Assembly (NCBI GenBank): GCA_023396115.1
Contig: JAEWXC010000029.1
Coordinates: forward strand, 1-50,351
Direction of reading: 5' to 3'
Origin: Actinomycetes bacterium
Lineage (GTDB): Bacteria > Actinomycetota > Actinomycetes > Propionibacteriales > Nocardioidaceae
DNA: 50,351 bases
In this document: one piece after another, positions 7,927 through 15,664 of the stretch
Numbering within the stretch: the first letter of the stretch is position 1
Layout: each line of letters opens with the position of its first letter
The notes under the pieces: generated by a model
Databases searched by the model: none
What the model was told of the DNA's origin: nothing
The model's input: only the letters and a program-made list of their open reading frames with translations
Made by a program: the position numbers and the translations under genes

Positions 7927-9468
7927 TCAGCGACCCCGGGAGAACGAGGCGGCGGAGTGGCTGCGTCCGCCACCCTGGCCGCCGCGGCCGCCGGAACGGC
8001 TGCCGGCCGCCTGGCCGGAGCGGCCCTGGCCACCGGACTGACCGCCCGAGCGGCGGCGCTGGCCGCCCGTGCCGGCACCGTTCGCAGCGGACTGGCCGCC
8101 ACGGCGCTGACCGGCGGCAGCCTTCTGGCCACCACCCTGACCACCGGAGCGGGCCTGACCACCCTGGCCGCCCTGTCCGGCGCCGCGGCCACGGCGACGA
8201 CGCGAGCCACCGGACTTGCCGGCGCCGGCAGCACCGTTGGCGCTGCCGCCGGTACGGGCCTGGCCGCCGACCGGTGCCTCGGGGACGAAACCGCCCTTGA
8301 CCAGCGCGCGCTCACCGGGGGCGAGCTCGGCCAGCACGGGGTGCGCCGCGCTCGACAGCTTGGTGGTGGTCGGCTTGATGCCGGCCTGACGGGTCAGGTC
8401 ACGCACGTCGCGGACCTGCTCGTCGGTCATCAGGGTGACGACGGTGCCCTCGGCACCGGCGCGGGCGGTGCGGCCCGAACGGTGCAGGTACGCCTTGTGC
8501 TCGACCGGCGGGTCGGCGTGCACGACCAGCGACACGTCGTCGACGTGGATGCCACGGGCAGCGATGTCGGTGGCCACCAGCGTGGTCGCCGCACCGGAGT
8601 GAAAGGCGTCCAGGTTGCGGGTGCGGGCGTTCTGGCTGAGGTTGCCGTGCAGCTCGACGCTGGGCACGCCGGCGCGGTTGAGCTGGCGGGCCAGGCCCTT
8701 GGCGCCGTACTTGGTGCGGGTGAACACGACCGTGCGACCCGGGGCGCTGGTCAGGTCCACCAGGACCGGCAGCCGGTGGTCGCGGTGACCCAGGTGCAGC
8801 ACGTGGTGGTGCATGGTGGCGACCGGCGACTGCGCGGAGTCGGCCTCGTGGGTGACCGGCTGGTGCAGGAACTGCTTGACCAGCTGGTCGATGGCGTTGT
8901 CCAGGGTCGCGGAGAACAGCAGCCGCTGGGAGTCCTTGGGGGTCTTGCCCAGGATCCGGCGGACGCCGGGCAGGAAGCCCAGGTCGGCCATGTGGTCGGC
9001 CTCGTCCAGGACGGTGACCTCGATCGCGGACAGGTCGGCGTGACCCTGGCCCATCAGGTCCTCGAGCCGGCCCGGGCAGGCCAGGACGATGTCGGTGCCC
9101 TTGCGCAGCGCCTGCACCTGCGGGTTCTGGCCGACGCCGCCGAAGACGGTCATCGTGGTGAGCCCGGCGGCCTTGGCCAGCGGGTCGAGGGTCTCCTTGA
9201 TCTGGAGCACCAGCTCACGGGTGGGCGCCAGGATCAGGGCGCGCGGACGACCCGGGTGGGCCGGGCGGGCGCTGGCGGCCAGCGTGGCCACCAGCGGGAT
9301 CGAGAAGGCGAAGGTCTTGCCCGAGCCGGTGCGGCCGCGGCCGAGCACGTCGCGGCCGGCGAGGCTGTCGGGCAGCGTCGCGGCCTGGATCGGGGTGGGG
9401 TCGGTGATGCCCTGGCCGTCGAGGACGGCACACAGGGCGGAGGGCACGCCGAGTTCGGCGAAGTTCAT
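7927..9468 (-). CDS. DEAD-box ATP-dependent RNA helicase with Gly/Arg/Gln-rich tail
   Basis: A 513-residue helicase that remodels RNA structure with ATP. Motifs in order: Q motif GITDPTPIQ, motif I GRGRTGSGKT, APTREL, VLDEADHMADLGF, SATLD, VFTRTKYGAKGL, TDIAARGIHV and HRSGRTARAG. The last ~120 residues are a low-complexity tail rich in Gly, Arg, Gln and Ser (GGQGGQ, SRRRRGRG, GGRGGQGGG), typical of RNA-binding extensions in actinobacterial cold-shock helicases. ATG 9468 (MNFAELGVPSAL) matches the usual start of the domain; an ATG or equivalent ten codons upstream is possible. The gene has a ~150-nt leader with several hairpins. Confidence 0.92.
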   Translation of the reverse strand: MNFAELGVPSALCAVLDGQGITDPTPIQAATLPDSLAGRDVLGRGRTGSGKTFAFSIPLVATLAASARPAHPGRPRALILAPTRELVLQIKETLDPLAKAAGLTTMTVFGGVGQNPQVQALRKGTDIVLACPGRLEDLMGQGHADLSAIEVTVLDEADHMADLGFLPGVRRILGKTPKDSQRLLFSATLDNAIDQLVKQFLHQPVTHEADSAQSPVATMHHHVLHLGHRDHRLPVLVDLTSAPGRTVVFTRTKYGAKGLARQLNRAGVPSVELHGNLSQNARTRNLDAFHSGAATTLVATDIAARGIHVDDVSLVVHADPPVEHKAYLHRSGRTARAGAEGTVVTLMTDEQVRDVRDLTRQAGIKPTTTKLSSAAHPVLAELAPGERALVKGGFVPEAPVGGQARTGGSANGAAGAGKSGGSRRRRGRGAGQGGQGGQARSGGQGGGQKAAAGQRRGGQSAANGAGTGGQRRRSGGQSGGQGRSGQAAGSRSGGRGGQGGGRSHSAASFSRGR

Positions 9469-9624
9469 GTCGGATCTCTCTTGCTGGCGTCTCGCCAACG
9501 CGCTCCGCCGACGGCGGTGCGGGCGGCTCAGGGCCGCGGTGCCTGCTGAGCAGGGCGGCTCCCACGGGATTCAGCCGGGGACCTCGCGTCGACCCGAGGC
9601 AAGACTGGACGGGTCGTGCCGACC

Positions 9625-9630
9625 ATTCTA
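9625..9630 (-). promoter_or_regulatory. -10 hexamer TAGAAT of the DEAD-box helicase
   Basis: TAGAAT on the minus strand, close to the TATAAT consensus and unusually AT-rich for this window. No convincing TTGACA-like -35 element is seen at 17 bp. It implies a leader of about 150 nt. Confidence 0.5.
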
Positions 9631-9747
9631 CGGCCGGGTCCGACCCACGGCCGAGTCGGTGTCCGCGTGTGATCCCTCACCCCGGGGGTCACCCGAACGC
9701 GGGCCCCCGTCGTCGAGCCCGTCCCGGGCGCCCGAGCACTGTCCCCG

Positions 9748-9803
9748 TCGGTCGAGCTTGCCGAGACCCGGTCGCGATCTCGGCGAGCTCGATCACCGCG
9801 ACC
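9748..9803. repeat. GGTGGTCGAGC-type intergenic elements, two facing copies
   Basis: TCGGTCGAGCTTGCCGAGACC reads forward at 9748-9769 and a decayed copy (GATCTCGGCGAGCTCGATC) reads in the opposite sense just after it. Together they could fold into a hairpin after the EthA-like gene. Confidence 0.65.
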
Positions 9804-9831
9804 CGCGCACGGCGGCAGTGCCTCCCCGGGG

Positions 9832-11280
9832 TCACCCGAAGGCGAGCACCCCGTCGTCGATCGGTCCGTGCCGGATGGTGCGGACGTCCCGGGCGTAGTT
9901 CTGGCGCAGCTTCCACGGCTCCCGGTCGCCCTGCTTCGGCAGCCGGTCCAGGGCACGCAGCACATAGCCGGCCTCGAAGTCCATGAACGGCTCGGGCGTC
10001 ACCGCCGGGTCGCTCACCGGAACGACGGTGGTGTGCCCGTGGGCGGCCATATGTCCCAGCACCCGGCACACGTACTCGGCCACCAGGTCGGCCTTGAGGG
10101 TCCAGGAGGCGTTGGTGTAGCCGATCGTGTAGGCGAAGTTCGGCATCCCCGAGAGCATCAGCGCCTTGTAGGCCATCGTCGAGGTCAGGTCGACCGGCTC
10201 GGAGTCCACGGTGAACGACGCACCCCCGAACGCGAGCAGGTTCAGCCCGGTGGCGGTGACCACCACGTCGGCCTCGAGGTCGCGGCCCGACCCGGTCCGG
10301 ATCCCGGTCGGGGTGAAGGTCTCGACGGTGTCGGTGACGACTTCGGCGTCGCCGCGCCCGATCGCGGAGAACAGGTCGGCGTCCGGGACCAGGCACAGGC
10401 GCTGGTCCCACGGCCCGTAGCGGGGGTTGAAGTGGGTGTCGACGTCGTAGCCGTCGGGGAGCAGGGCCACGTTGCCGGCGCGGATCACCCGGCGCATCGG
10501 CCCCGGGAAGCGCTGGCACAGCCGGTACAGCGTCGAGGCGACCCGCACGTTCTTGGCACGCAGCAGCGCGTAGGCCGCGCGTTCGGGCAGCACCCGCCGG
10601 GCCAGCGACGCCGCCCGGTCGACCGCCGGCTGGGAGATCACGTACGTCGGCGAGCGTTGCAGCATCGTCACCTGCGCGGCCCCGGCCTCCGCGAGCGCGG
10701 GGACCAGGGTGACGGCGGTGGCACCCGACCCGATCACCACGAACCGCTGGCCGGTGGGGTCCAGGTCCTCGGGCCAGTGCTGCGGGTGCACGACCCGCCC
10801 GGTGAACTCCTCGACACCGTCGAACTGCGGCGTGAACCCGTTCTCGTAGTCGTAGTAGCCCGAGCACATCCACAAGAACCCGCAGCCGATGCGACGCTCC
10901 CCCTCCGGGGTGCGGACGGTGACGGTCCAGCGGCCGACGGAGGAGTCGAAGTCCGCCCGGACCACCTCGTGTGAGTAGCGCACGTGCTCCTCGACGCCGT
11001 ACTCGGCGGCGGTCTCGCGGACGTAGCCCAGGATCGAGCCGGCGTCGGCCAGGGCCCGCTCGTCGGTCCACGGCTTGAACCGGTACCCGAGGGTGAACAT
11101 GTCGGAGTCCGAGCGGACGCCGGGGTAGCGGAACAGGTCCCAGGTGCCGCCGCTGACCTCGCGCCGCTCGAGCACCAGGTAGGAGCGTCCGGGGTGCTCG
11201 CGGGTCAGCTGCGCGGCGGCCCCGATGCCGGAGAGCCCGGCCCCCACGATGAGCACGTCCACCTGCTCGGTCTCCTGCAC
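9832..11280 (-). CDS. ethA: Flavin-dependent Baeyer-Villiger-type monooxygenase, EthA-like
   Basis: A 482-residue FAD/NADPH monooxygenase. The FAD motif VLIVGAGLSGIGAA is at residues 9-22, followed by GGTWDLFRYPGVRSDSDM, the NADPH motif VVIGSGATAVTLVPAL near residue 180, PWDQRLCLVPDADLF, and ATGLNL late in the chain. These segments match what I recall of M. tuberculosis EthA nearly word for word, including YTIGYTNASWTLKADLV. EthA oxidises ketones and activates thioamide prodrugs; the natural substrate here is unknown. Start is GTG 11280 with AGGAGGAG eight bases upstream. No EthR-type TetR gene is adjacent, unlike in mycobacteria. Confidence 0.93.
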   Translation of the reverse strand: MQETEQVDVLIVGAGLSGIGAAAQLTREHPGRSYLVLERREVSGGTWDLFRYPGVRSDSDMFTLGYRFKPWTDERALADAGSILGYVRETAAEYGVEEHVRYSHEVVRADFDSSVGRWTVTVRTPEGERRIGCGFLWMCSGYYDYENGFTPQFDGVEEFTGRVVHPQHWPEDLDPTGQRFVVIGSGATAVTLVPALAEAGAAQVTMLQRSPTYVISQPAVDRAASLARRVLPERAAYALLRAKNVRVASTLYRLCQRFPGPMRRVIRAGNVALLPDGYDVDTHFNPRYGPWDQRLCLVPDADLFSAIGRGDAEVVTDTVETFTPTGIRTGSGRDLEADVVVTATGLNLLAFGGASFTVDSEPVDLTSTMAYKALMLSGMPNFAYTIGYTNASWTLKADLVAEYVCRVLGHMAAHGHTTVVPVSDPAVTPEPFMDFEAGYVLRALDRLPKQGDREPWKLRQNYARDVRTIRHGPIDDGVLAFG

Positions 11281-11310
11281 GCGCGTCTCCTCCTGGTCGG
11301 GGTGCAGGCG

Positions 11311-11316
11311 AGGCTA
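11311..11316 (-). promoter_or_regulatory. -10 hexamer TAGCCT of the EthA-like gene
   Basis: TAGCCT on the minus strand lies about 30 bp before the GTG start, which has its own AGGAGGAG ribosome site, so this transcript would have a short leader of roughly 24 nt. Confidence 0.45.
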
Positions 11317-11355
11317 CCGCCCCTCCGACGCGCAGCTGCGCGCAGCAACCGCCCA

Positions 11356-11654
11356 TGTAACGCGCTGTTGGTTGGTCCAACCGACTGGCATGCCGGCGCG
11401 GTCGAACCAGTGGCGGCGCGTTGGACCCCGTAGCGGCACGGTAGAACCGTGGCGGCGCGTTGGATCGGTCCCGGCGCGGTCGACGTGTCCGGGCGCTGGA
11501 TCCGGCCATGTAACGCGCAGTTGGTTGATCCAACCGACTGGCATGCCAGCGCGTTGGAACCCGTGGCGGCACGGTCGAACCGTGGCGGCGCGTTGGATCG
11601 CTCCCGGCGCGTTGGATCGGTCCCGGCGCGGTGGATCCCGCGCCGGGCCGGTCG
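11356..11654 (+). repeat. 19-nt-unit repeat block with two TGTAACGCGC heads
   Basis: This 300-nt stretch has no gene. Two heads begin at 11356 and 11509 (TGTAACGCGC, then GTTGGTT, TCCAACCGACTGGCATGCC). Each is followed by degenerate units of about 19 nt of the type GGCGCGTTGGATCGGTCCC. The same family occurs reversed at 31609-31735 and at 42724-42873. Confidence 0.75.
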
Positions 11655-11655
11655 A

Positions 11656-12807
11656 TCAGGCCTGGGTGGCGGCGCCGCTCTCCAGCAGCGCGTCGACGTT
11701 CTGCACGCCCCACGCCTCGAGCGCCTCACGGGTGCGGGAGCCCGGGCCACCGGGTCCCATCGAGATGGTGGCCCCGGTGCGCGAGAACCGGGGAGCCGGC
11801 GCCGGCTGGGTGACCCCGCCGACCTCCACGAAGGTGCCGCGCGCGGCCATGTGCGGGTGCTCCATCGCCTCGGTGGGCGGCAAGATCGGGGCGACGCAGG
11901 CGTCGGTCCCGGCGAAGACCTCCGACCACTCGGCCTGGGTGCGCTCACGGAACTTGGTGGTCAGCGCCTCCTTGATCGCACCGAAGTTCGCCGCGTCGTA
12001 CCGGTTGGGCAGGTCGTCGAGCTCCAGCAGCCGGACCAGCTCGTCGTAGAACTGCGGCTCCAGGGCGCCGACGCTCATGTGCCGACCGTCGGCGGTCTCG
12101 TAGATGTCGTAGTACGGCGTCCCGCCGTCGAGCAGGCCGGAGACCCGGCGGTCGGTGGGCGCCCCGACCGCGGCCAGAGTGGCCGCCATCGCGTTGAGGT
12201 GGGCGGTGCCGTCGACGATCGCGGCGTCGACGACCTGACCCTTGCCGGAGACCTTCGCCTCCAGCAGCGCGGCCAGGATGCCGATCACCAGGTAGGTGGA
12301 GCCGCCGCCGAAGTCACCGACCAGGTTGCCGGGGAACTGGGGCTTCTCGGCGACCTGCCCGAGCCCGAACAGGGCACCGGTGATCGCGATGTAGTTCATG
12401 TCGTGGCCGGCGGCGTGCGCCCAGGGACCCTCCTGGCCCCAGCCGGTCATCCGGCCGTAGACCAGCTTCGGGTTCCGCTCCCAGCAGGCGTCCGGGCCGA
12501 GGCCGAGCCGCTCGATGGCGCCCGGGCGCATGCCCTCGACGAGCACGTCAGCCTCGGCGACCAGGTCCAGCACGGTGGCCAGGGCGTCGGGGTTCTTGAG
12601 GTCCATCGCGACGCTGGGCCGGCTCCGGGTGAGCACGTCCTTGTCACCACCGCCGAACATGCCACCGCCGGCACGCTCGACGCGGATCACGTCCGCACCG
12701 AGGTCGGCCAGGATCATGCACGCGTGCGGGCCGGGGCCGATCCCGGCAATCTCGACGACCTTCACGCCGGCGAGCGGGCCGGTTCCCTGACCGAGTTCGT
12801 AAGCCAT
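11656..12807 (-). CDS. mcr: Alpha-methylacyl-CoA racemase (CaiB/BaiF CoA-transferase family III)
   Basis: A 383-residue enzyme that epimerises 2-methylacyl-CoA esters so that branched-chain fatty acids can enter beta-oxidation. It has the racemase hallmarks VVEIAGIGPGPHACMILADLG, AGHDMNYIAITG with His135 and NLVGDFGGG with Asp165, the two acid/base residues 30 positions apart as in characterised bacterial racemases. Length and motif order are normal. Start ATG 12807 has no Shine-Dalgarno and lies 6 nt after a CACAAT -10 box, so the mRNA is probably leaderless. The promoter carries the same palindrome as fadA, placing it in one regulon. A generic CoA-transferase is less likely because of the GHDMNY and GDFGGG motifs. 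Confidence 0.92.
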   Translation of the reverse strand: MAYELGQGTGPLAGVKVVEIAGIGPGPHACMILADLGADVIRVERAGGGMFGGGDKDVLTRSRPSVAMDLKNPDALATVLDLVAEADVLVEGMRPGAIERLGLGPDACWERNPKLVYGRMTGWGQEGPWAHAAGHDMNYIAITGALFGLGQVAEKPQFPGNLVGDFGGGSTYLVIGILAALLEAKVSGKGQVVDAAIVDGTAHLNAMAATLAAVGAPTDRRVSGLLDGGTPYYDIYETADGRHMSVGALEPQFYDELVRLLELDDLPNRYDAANFGAIKEALTTKFRERTQAEWSEVFAGTDACVAPILPPTEAMEHPHMAARGTFVEVGGVTQPAPAPRFSRTGATISMGPGGPGSRTREALEAWGVQNVDALLESGAATQA

Positions 12808-12813
12808 GCCGCG

Positions 12814-12844
12814 ATTGTGACAGAAACACTGTCACGGTTGTGGG
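12814..12844 (-). promoter_or_regulatory. MerR-type promoter and operator of the racemase gene
   Basis: Minus-strand CACAAT (12819-12814) lies 6 nt from the start codon; 19 bp upstream is the weak -35 hexamer CCCACA (12844-12839). The palindrome GTGACA-N7-TGTCAC is at 12817-12835. Position and spacing copy the fadA promoter at 5258-5288; only the N7 and flanks differ. Confidence 0.68.
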
Positions 12845-12867
12845 TGATCGTCCCATCCGTCACATCG

Positions 12868-12946
12868 GTCGTGGGAAACCTGCGGTTGTCGTGCGACATT
12901 TCGCACGACCAGCGCCAGTTCCCCCAGATACGTGGGGAAACTGCGC
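12868..12946. repeat. Compound inverted-repeat element after the amino acid ABC operon
   Basis: A perfect 9-bp hairpin (GTCGTGCGA 12888-12896, TCGCACGAC 12901-12909, 4-nt loop) is followed by a second stem (12912-12924 with 12934-12946). Near-identical 15-mers, CGTGGGAAACCTGCG and CGTGGGGAAACTGCG, flank the first hairpin at about 12870 and 12931. It may end the ABC operon transcript or be a mobile miniature repeat. Confidence 0.55.
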
Positions 12947-12964
12947 AACACGGCAAGGCGCAGA

Positions 12965-13744
12965 TCAGCCCGGGAGCACCCGGGCCAGGAACTCCCGGGT
13001 CCGGGGGTGCTGGGGCGCGGTGAAGATCTGCTCGGGCTCGGCCTCCTCGAGGATCTGCCCGTCGTGCAGGAAGCAGACCCGGGTGGCGACCTCGCGGGCG
13101 AACGACATCTCGTGCGTGGCCAGCACCATCGTCATGCCCTCGCGGGCCTCGGCCCGGACCACGTCGAGCACCTCGCCGACCAGCTCCGGGTCGAGCGCGG
13201 CGGTGATCTCGTCGAGCAGCAGCACCTCCGGCTCGGCGCACAGCGCGCGGACCAGGGCGACCCGCTGCTGCTGCCCACCCGAGAGCGCGTCGGGGTGCGC
13301 GCGGGCCTTGTCGGCCAGCCCGAACCGGTCGAGCAGGCGCAGCGCCCGCTCGGTTGCCTCGGCCTTGGGCACGCCGTGCACGTGCACCGGGGCCAGCACG
13401 CAGTTGGCCAGCACGTCCAGGTGCGGGAAGAGGTTGTAGGCCTGGAAGACCATCCCGACCCGGCGCCGCACCCCGCGCGGGTCCACCCGCGGGTCGGAGA
13501 TCTCGGTGCCGTCGAGCAGCACGATGCCGTCGTCGAGGGTCTCGAGCTGGTTGAGGCAGCGCAGCAGCGTCGACTTGCCCGAGCCGGAGGCGCCGATCAG
13601 GCAGATCACGTCACCGGGCCAGACCACCAGGTCGACGCCGCGCAGCACCACCTTGTCGCCGTAGTGCTTGCGCACGCCCACCGCGTGCAACCGCGGCACC
13701 GGCCCGGAGTCCGACCCCGCAGCGGTCAGCCCGTCGGCACTCAT
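12965..13744 (-). CDS. Polar amino acid ABC transporter ATP-binding protein
   Basis: A 259-residue ATPase of the GlnQ/HisP type that energises uptake by the permease and binding protein upstream. Walker A is GASGSGKSTLLRCLN, Q-loop VGMVFQAYNLFPH, signature LSGGQQQRVALVRAL, Walker B VLLLDEITAALDPE (DEIT rather than the commoner DEPT) and H-loop LATHEMSF. About 20 non-conserved residues precede the domain. The ATG overlaps the permease stop by four bases, so translation is coupled. Substrate is probably an acidic or polar amino acid; the sequence does not say which. Confidence 0.93.
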   Translation of the reverse strand: MSADGLTAAGSDSGPVPRLHAVGVRKHYGDKVVLRGVDLVVWPGDVICLIGASGSGKSTLLRCLNQLETLDDGIVLLDGTEISDPRVDPRGVRRRVGMVFQAYNLFPHLDVLANCVLAPVHVHGVPKAEATERALRLLDRFGLADKARAHPDALSGGQQQRVALVRALCAEPEVLLLDEITAALDPELVGEVLDVVRAEAREGMTMVLATHEMSFAREVATRVCFLHDGQILEEAEPEQIFTAPQHPRTREFLARVLPG

Positions 13745-14628
13745 GCCAGTCCCCTCTCCCGACGCGCGGCCCGGCGGCCGAGCCAGTCGGTGATCCGGGC
13801 CAGCGGGATGGTCAGCGCCACGAAGAAGCAGCCCGCCACCACCAGGCCGGTGTAGTTGAAGTTGTAGTTGCCGTAGTCGCTGGCCGCGCGCAGCGCCTCG
13901 ACCAGGCCGACCGAGGCCACCAGTGCGGTGTCCTTCTGCAGCGAGATGAAGTCGTTGAGCAGCGGCGGCACCACCCGGCGCACCGCCTGGGGCAGCACCA
14001 CCAGCCGCATCGTCTGGGCCCGGCTCAGGCCGAGCGCGTCGGCGCTGGCCAGCTGGGAGGGGTGGATCGACTCGATGCCGGCGCGGAAGACCTCGGCCAC
14101 GTACGCCCCGTAGGAGAGCACCAGGGCCAAGGTGGCCAGCCAGAACAGGTCGTTGGTGACGCCCTGCAGATCCAGCGCGGGGATGCCGAAGGCGCAGACG
14201 AAGACCACCAGCAGGGTGGGGAGCCCGCGGAACAGGTCGGTGTAGAGCGTGGCCAGGACCCGCAGCGGGGTCAGCCAGGCCGAGGTGGTGGAACGGGTGA
14301 CCGCGACCAGGCCGCCGACCAGCAGGATCGCGACCTCGGCGACGAGGAACATCTTCACGTTGACCCAGAACGCGTCACGCACCGCCGGCAGCACGGCCCT
14401 GGCGTGCCCGGGGTCCAGGAAGGTCTCGGCGAACCGGTCCCAGCCGGGGCTGAACCGCAGGCCGAGCACGAGCAGGCCGAGCACGAACGCGGTGAACAGC
14501 ACCGCGATCAGGGTGCGCACCGTGCGGCGCTGGCGACGCACCGCCCGGCGGCGCAGCTCGTGGTCGGAGGGTTGCCAGACCCCACCGTCCCCGATCGTCG
14601 GGGAGGGTGGGGTCGGCTGGTCGGTCAT
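13741..14628 (-). CDS. Polar amino acid ABC transporter permease
   Basis: A 295-residue inner-membrane permease. A ~40-residue Pro-rich, basic cytoplasmic head (ELRRRAVRRQRRTVRT) precedes a first membrane helix (LIAVLFTAFVLGLLVLGLRF). Further helices follow, then the EAA-type loop RAGIESIHPSQLASADALGL with LPQAVRRVVPPLLNDFI, the contact site for the ATPase. Only one permease gene is present, so a homodimer is expected. ATG 14628 is used because it follows the binding-protein gene by 16 nt; upstream codons would run into that gene. A strong hairpin lies inside its first codons. Confidence 0.92.
   Translation of the reverse strand: MTDQPTPPSPTIGDGGVWQPSDHELRRRAVRRQRRTVRTLIAVLFTAFVLGLLVLGLRFSPGWDRFAETFLDPGHARAVLPAVRDAFWVNVKMFLVAEVAILLVGGLVAVTRSTTSAWLTPLRVLATLYTDLFRGLPTLLVVFVCAFGIPALDLQGVTNDLFWLATLALVLSYGAYVAEVFRAGIESIHPSQLASADALGLSRAQTMRLVVLPQAVRRVVPPLLNDFISLQKDTALVASVGLVEALRAASDYGNYNFNYTGLVVAGCFFVALTIPLARITDWLGRRAARRERGLA
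14578..14614 (-). other. Strong hairpin inside the 5' coding region of the permease gene
   Basis: A 17-bp stem with one mismatch (14578-14594 with 14598-14614) and a 3-nt loop falls at codons 5-17 of the permease, 30-70 nt after the binding-protein stop. Intra-operon stems at this junction often stabilise the upstream message or reduce read-through, giving more binding protein than permease. No U-tract follows. Confidence 0.5.
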
Positions 14629-14644
14629 CGAGCGGGTGGCTGGG

Positions 14645-15517
14645 TCAGTCGAGGACGGGGACGTCGGCGTTGGTGGCGATCCACTCGTCGGCGAAGCGGT
14701 CCAGCGAGCCGTCCTCCTCGAGGCGGTGCAGGGCCTCGTCGACGCAGCCGACCAGGTCGCTGCCCTTCTCGAACAGCAGGCCGAACTCCTCGGACTCACC
14801 GGTCTCGGGCTGGAACTGGCCGACGATCTCGGAGCCCTCGATCTCGGCGCCGGTGATGTAGAAGGCGGTGGGCAGGTCGGCGACGATCGCCTCCACCTGG
14901 CCGTTGAGCAGCGCCTGCTTGGCGGCGTTGGTGTCGTCGAAGACCAGCGGGTCCTCGCTGGGCTGGATCACGTCGGTGATCGCGGTGAGGCTGGTCGTGC
15001 CGGTCTGGGCGCCGAGCTTCAGCGAGGCCAGGTCGGCGACCGAGGTGGCCTCGACGCCGTCCTTCTCCAGGGCGATGACCGCCTGCGAAGCCGAGTAGTA
15101 CCCGCGGGAGAAGTCGACGGCCTTGGCCCGCTTCTCGCTGATCGAGATCTGGTTGATGTCGAAGTCGAAGTTCTTCTCGCCGGGCTTGTAGGAGTTGTTG
15201 AACGGCACCCGCACCCAGGTGACGTCGGCCCGGTCGAAGCCCAGCTCCTCGGCCACGGCGTAGGCGACGGCCGACTCGTAGCCCTGGCCGTTGGTCGGGT
15301 CGTTCTCGGCGAACCACGGCTCGTAGGCCGGGGAGTCGGTACCGATGGTGAGCTTGCCCGCCGTCTTCAGCGGGAGCTGGTCGACGGCGCAGTCGCCGGT
15401 GGTGGGAGCGGCGTCGGGGTCCTCCCCCTCCTGCGGGGCGCAGGCGACGGCGGCGACGACGAGGGGCAGCACCGCCAGCGACCGGAGGGCGCGACGGGGG
15501 GCACGGGAAGAACGCAT
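14645..15517 (-). CDS. Amino acid ABC transporter substrate-binding lipoprotein
   Basis: A 290-residue extracellular binding protein. The N-terminus is basic, then hydrophobic, ending AVLPLVVAAVACAPQ with Cys26 as the likely lipidated residue. The mature part has the family-3 binding-protein pattern: LTIGTDSPAYEPWFAEND, GYESAVAYAVAEELGF, FDFDINQISISEKRAKAVDFS and KLGAQTGTTSLTAI. It is the first gene of a binding protein-permease-ATPase operon. ATG 15517 follows TAGGCT by exactly 6 nt and has no ribosome site, pointing to a leaderless mRNA. The specificity (glutamate, glutamine, other polar amino acid) cannot be read. Confidence 0.93.
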   Translation of the reverse strand: MRSSRAPRRALRSLAVLPLVVAAVACAPQEGEDPDAAPTTGDCAVDQLPLKTAGKLTIGTDSPAYEPWFAENDPTNGQGYESAVAYAVAEELGFDRADVTWVRVPFNNSYKPGEKNFDFDINQISISEKRAKAVDFSRGYYSASQAVIALEKDGVEATSVADLASLKLGAQTGTTSLTAITDVIQPSEDPLVFDDTNAAKQALLNGQVEAIVADLPTAFYITGAEIEGSEIVGQFQPETGESEEFGLLFEKGSDLVGCVDEALHRLEEDGSLDRFADEWIATNADVPVLD

Positions 15518-15523
15518 GGGGTC

Positions 15524-15529
15524 AGCCTA
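15524..15529 (-). promoter_or_regulatory. -10 hexamer TAGGCT of the amino acid ABC operon
   Basis: TAGGCT on the minus strand ends 6 nt before ATG 15517. A TTGACG lies 15 bp farther upstream, a rather short spacer. Confidence 0.55.
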
Positions 15530-15636
15530 GGCGGTCCTGACACTCGTCAAGACCGGAACGGGGGCGGTGGGCCACGGGTGCGACGAACGTCATGGCAGCG
15601 GGGGCGGTCGACCCGCGAGGCACCCCCATTGCACCT

Positions 15637-15656
15637 CGTTGCAATGCTATGCAACG
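15637..15656 (+). promoter_or_regulatory. Candidate PadR operator
   Basis: CGTTGCA-N6-TGCAACG is a perfect 7-bp inverted repeat centred 18 bp before the PadR start and overlapping the expected -10 region (AACGAT at 15653-15658, 6 nt from the ATG). The position suits autorepression. Confidence 0.55.
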
Positions 15657-15664
15657 ATGTGCAC

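Larger units (their letters stand above)
9469..9831. other. Intergenic: structured helicase leader and repeat copies
   Basis: No gene found. Minus-strand TAGAAT (9630-9625) is a good -10 box and would give a leader of about 150 nt for the helicase. The leader has a 7-bp hairpin with AGA loop close to the start codon (GTTGGCG, CGCCAGC arms) and a second GC-rich stem near 9503-9520. The remainder up to 9831 holds repeat copies at 9748-9803. Confidence 0.5.
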
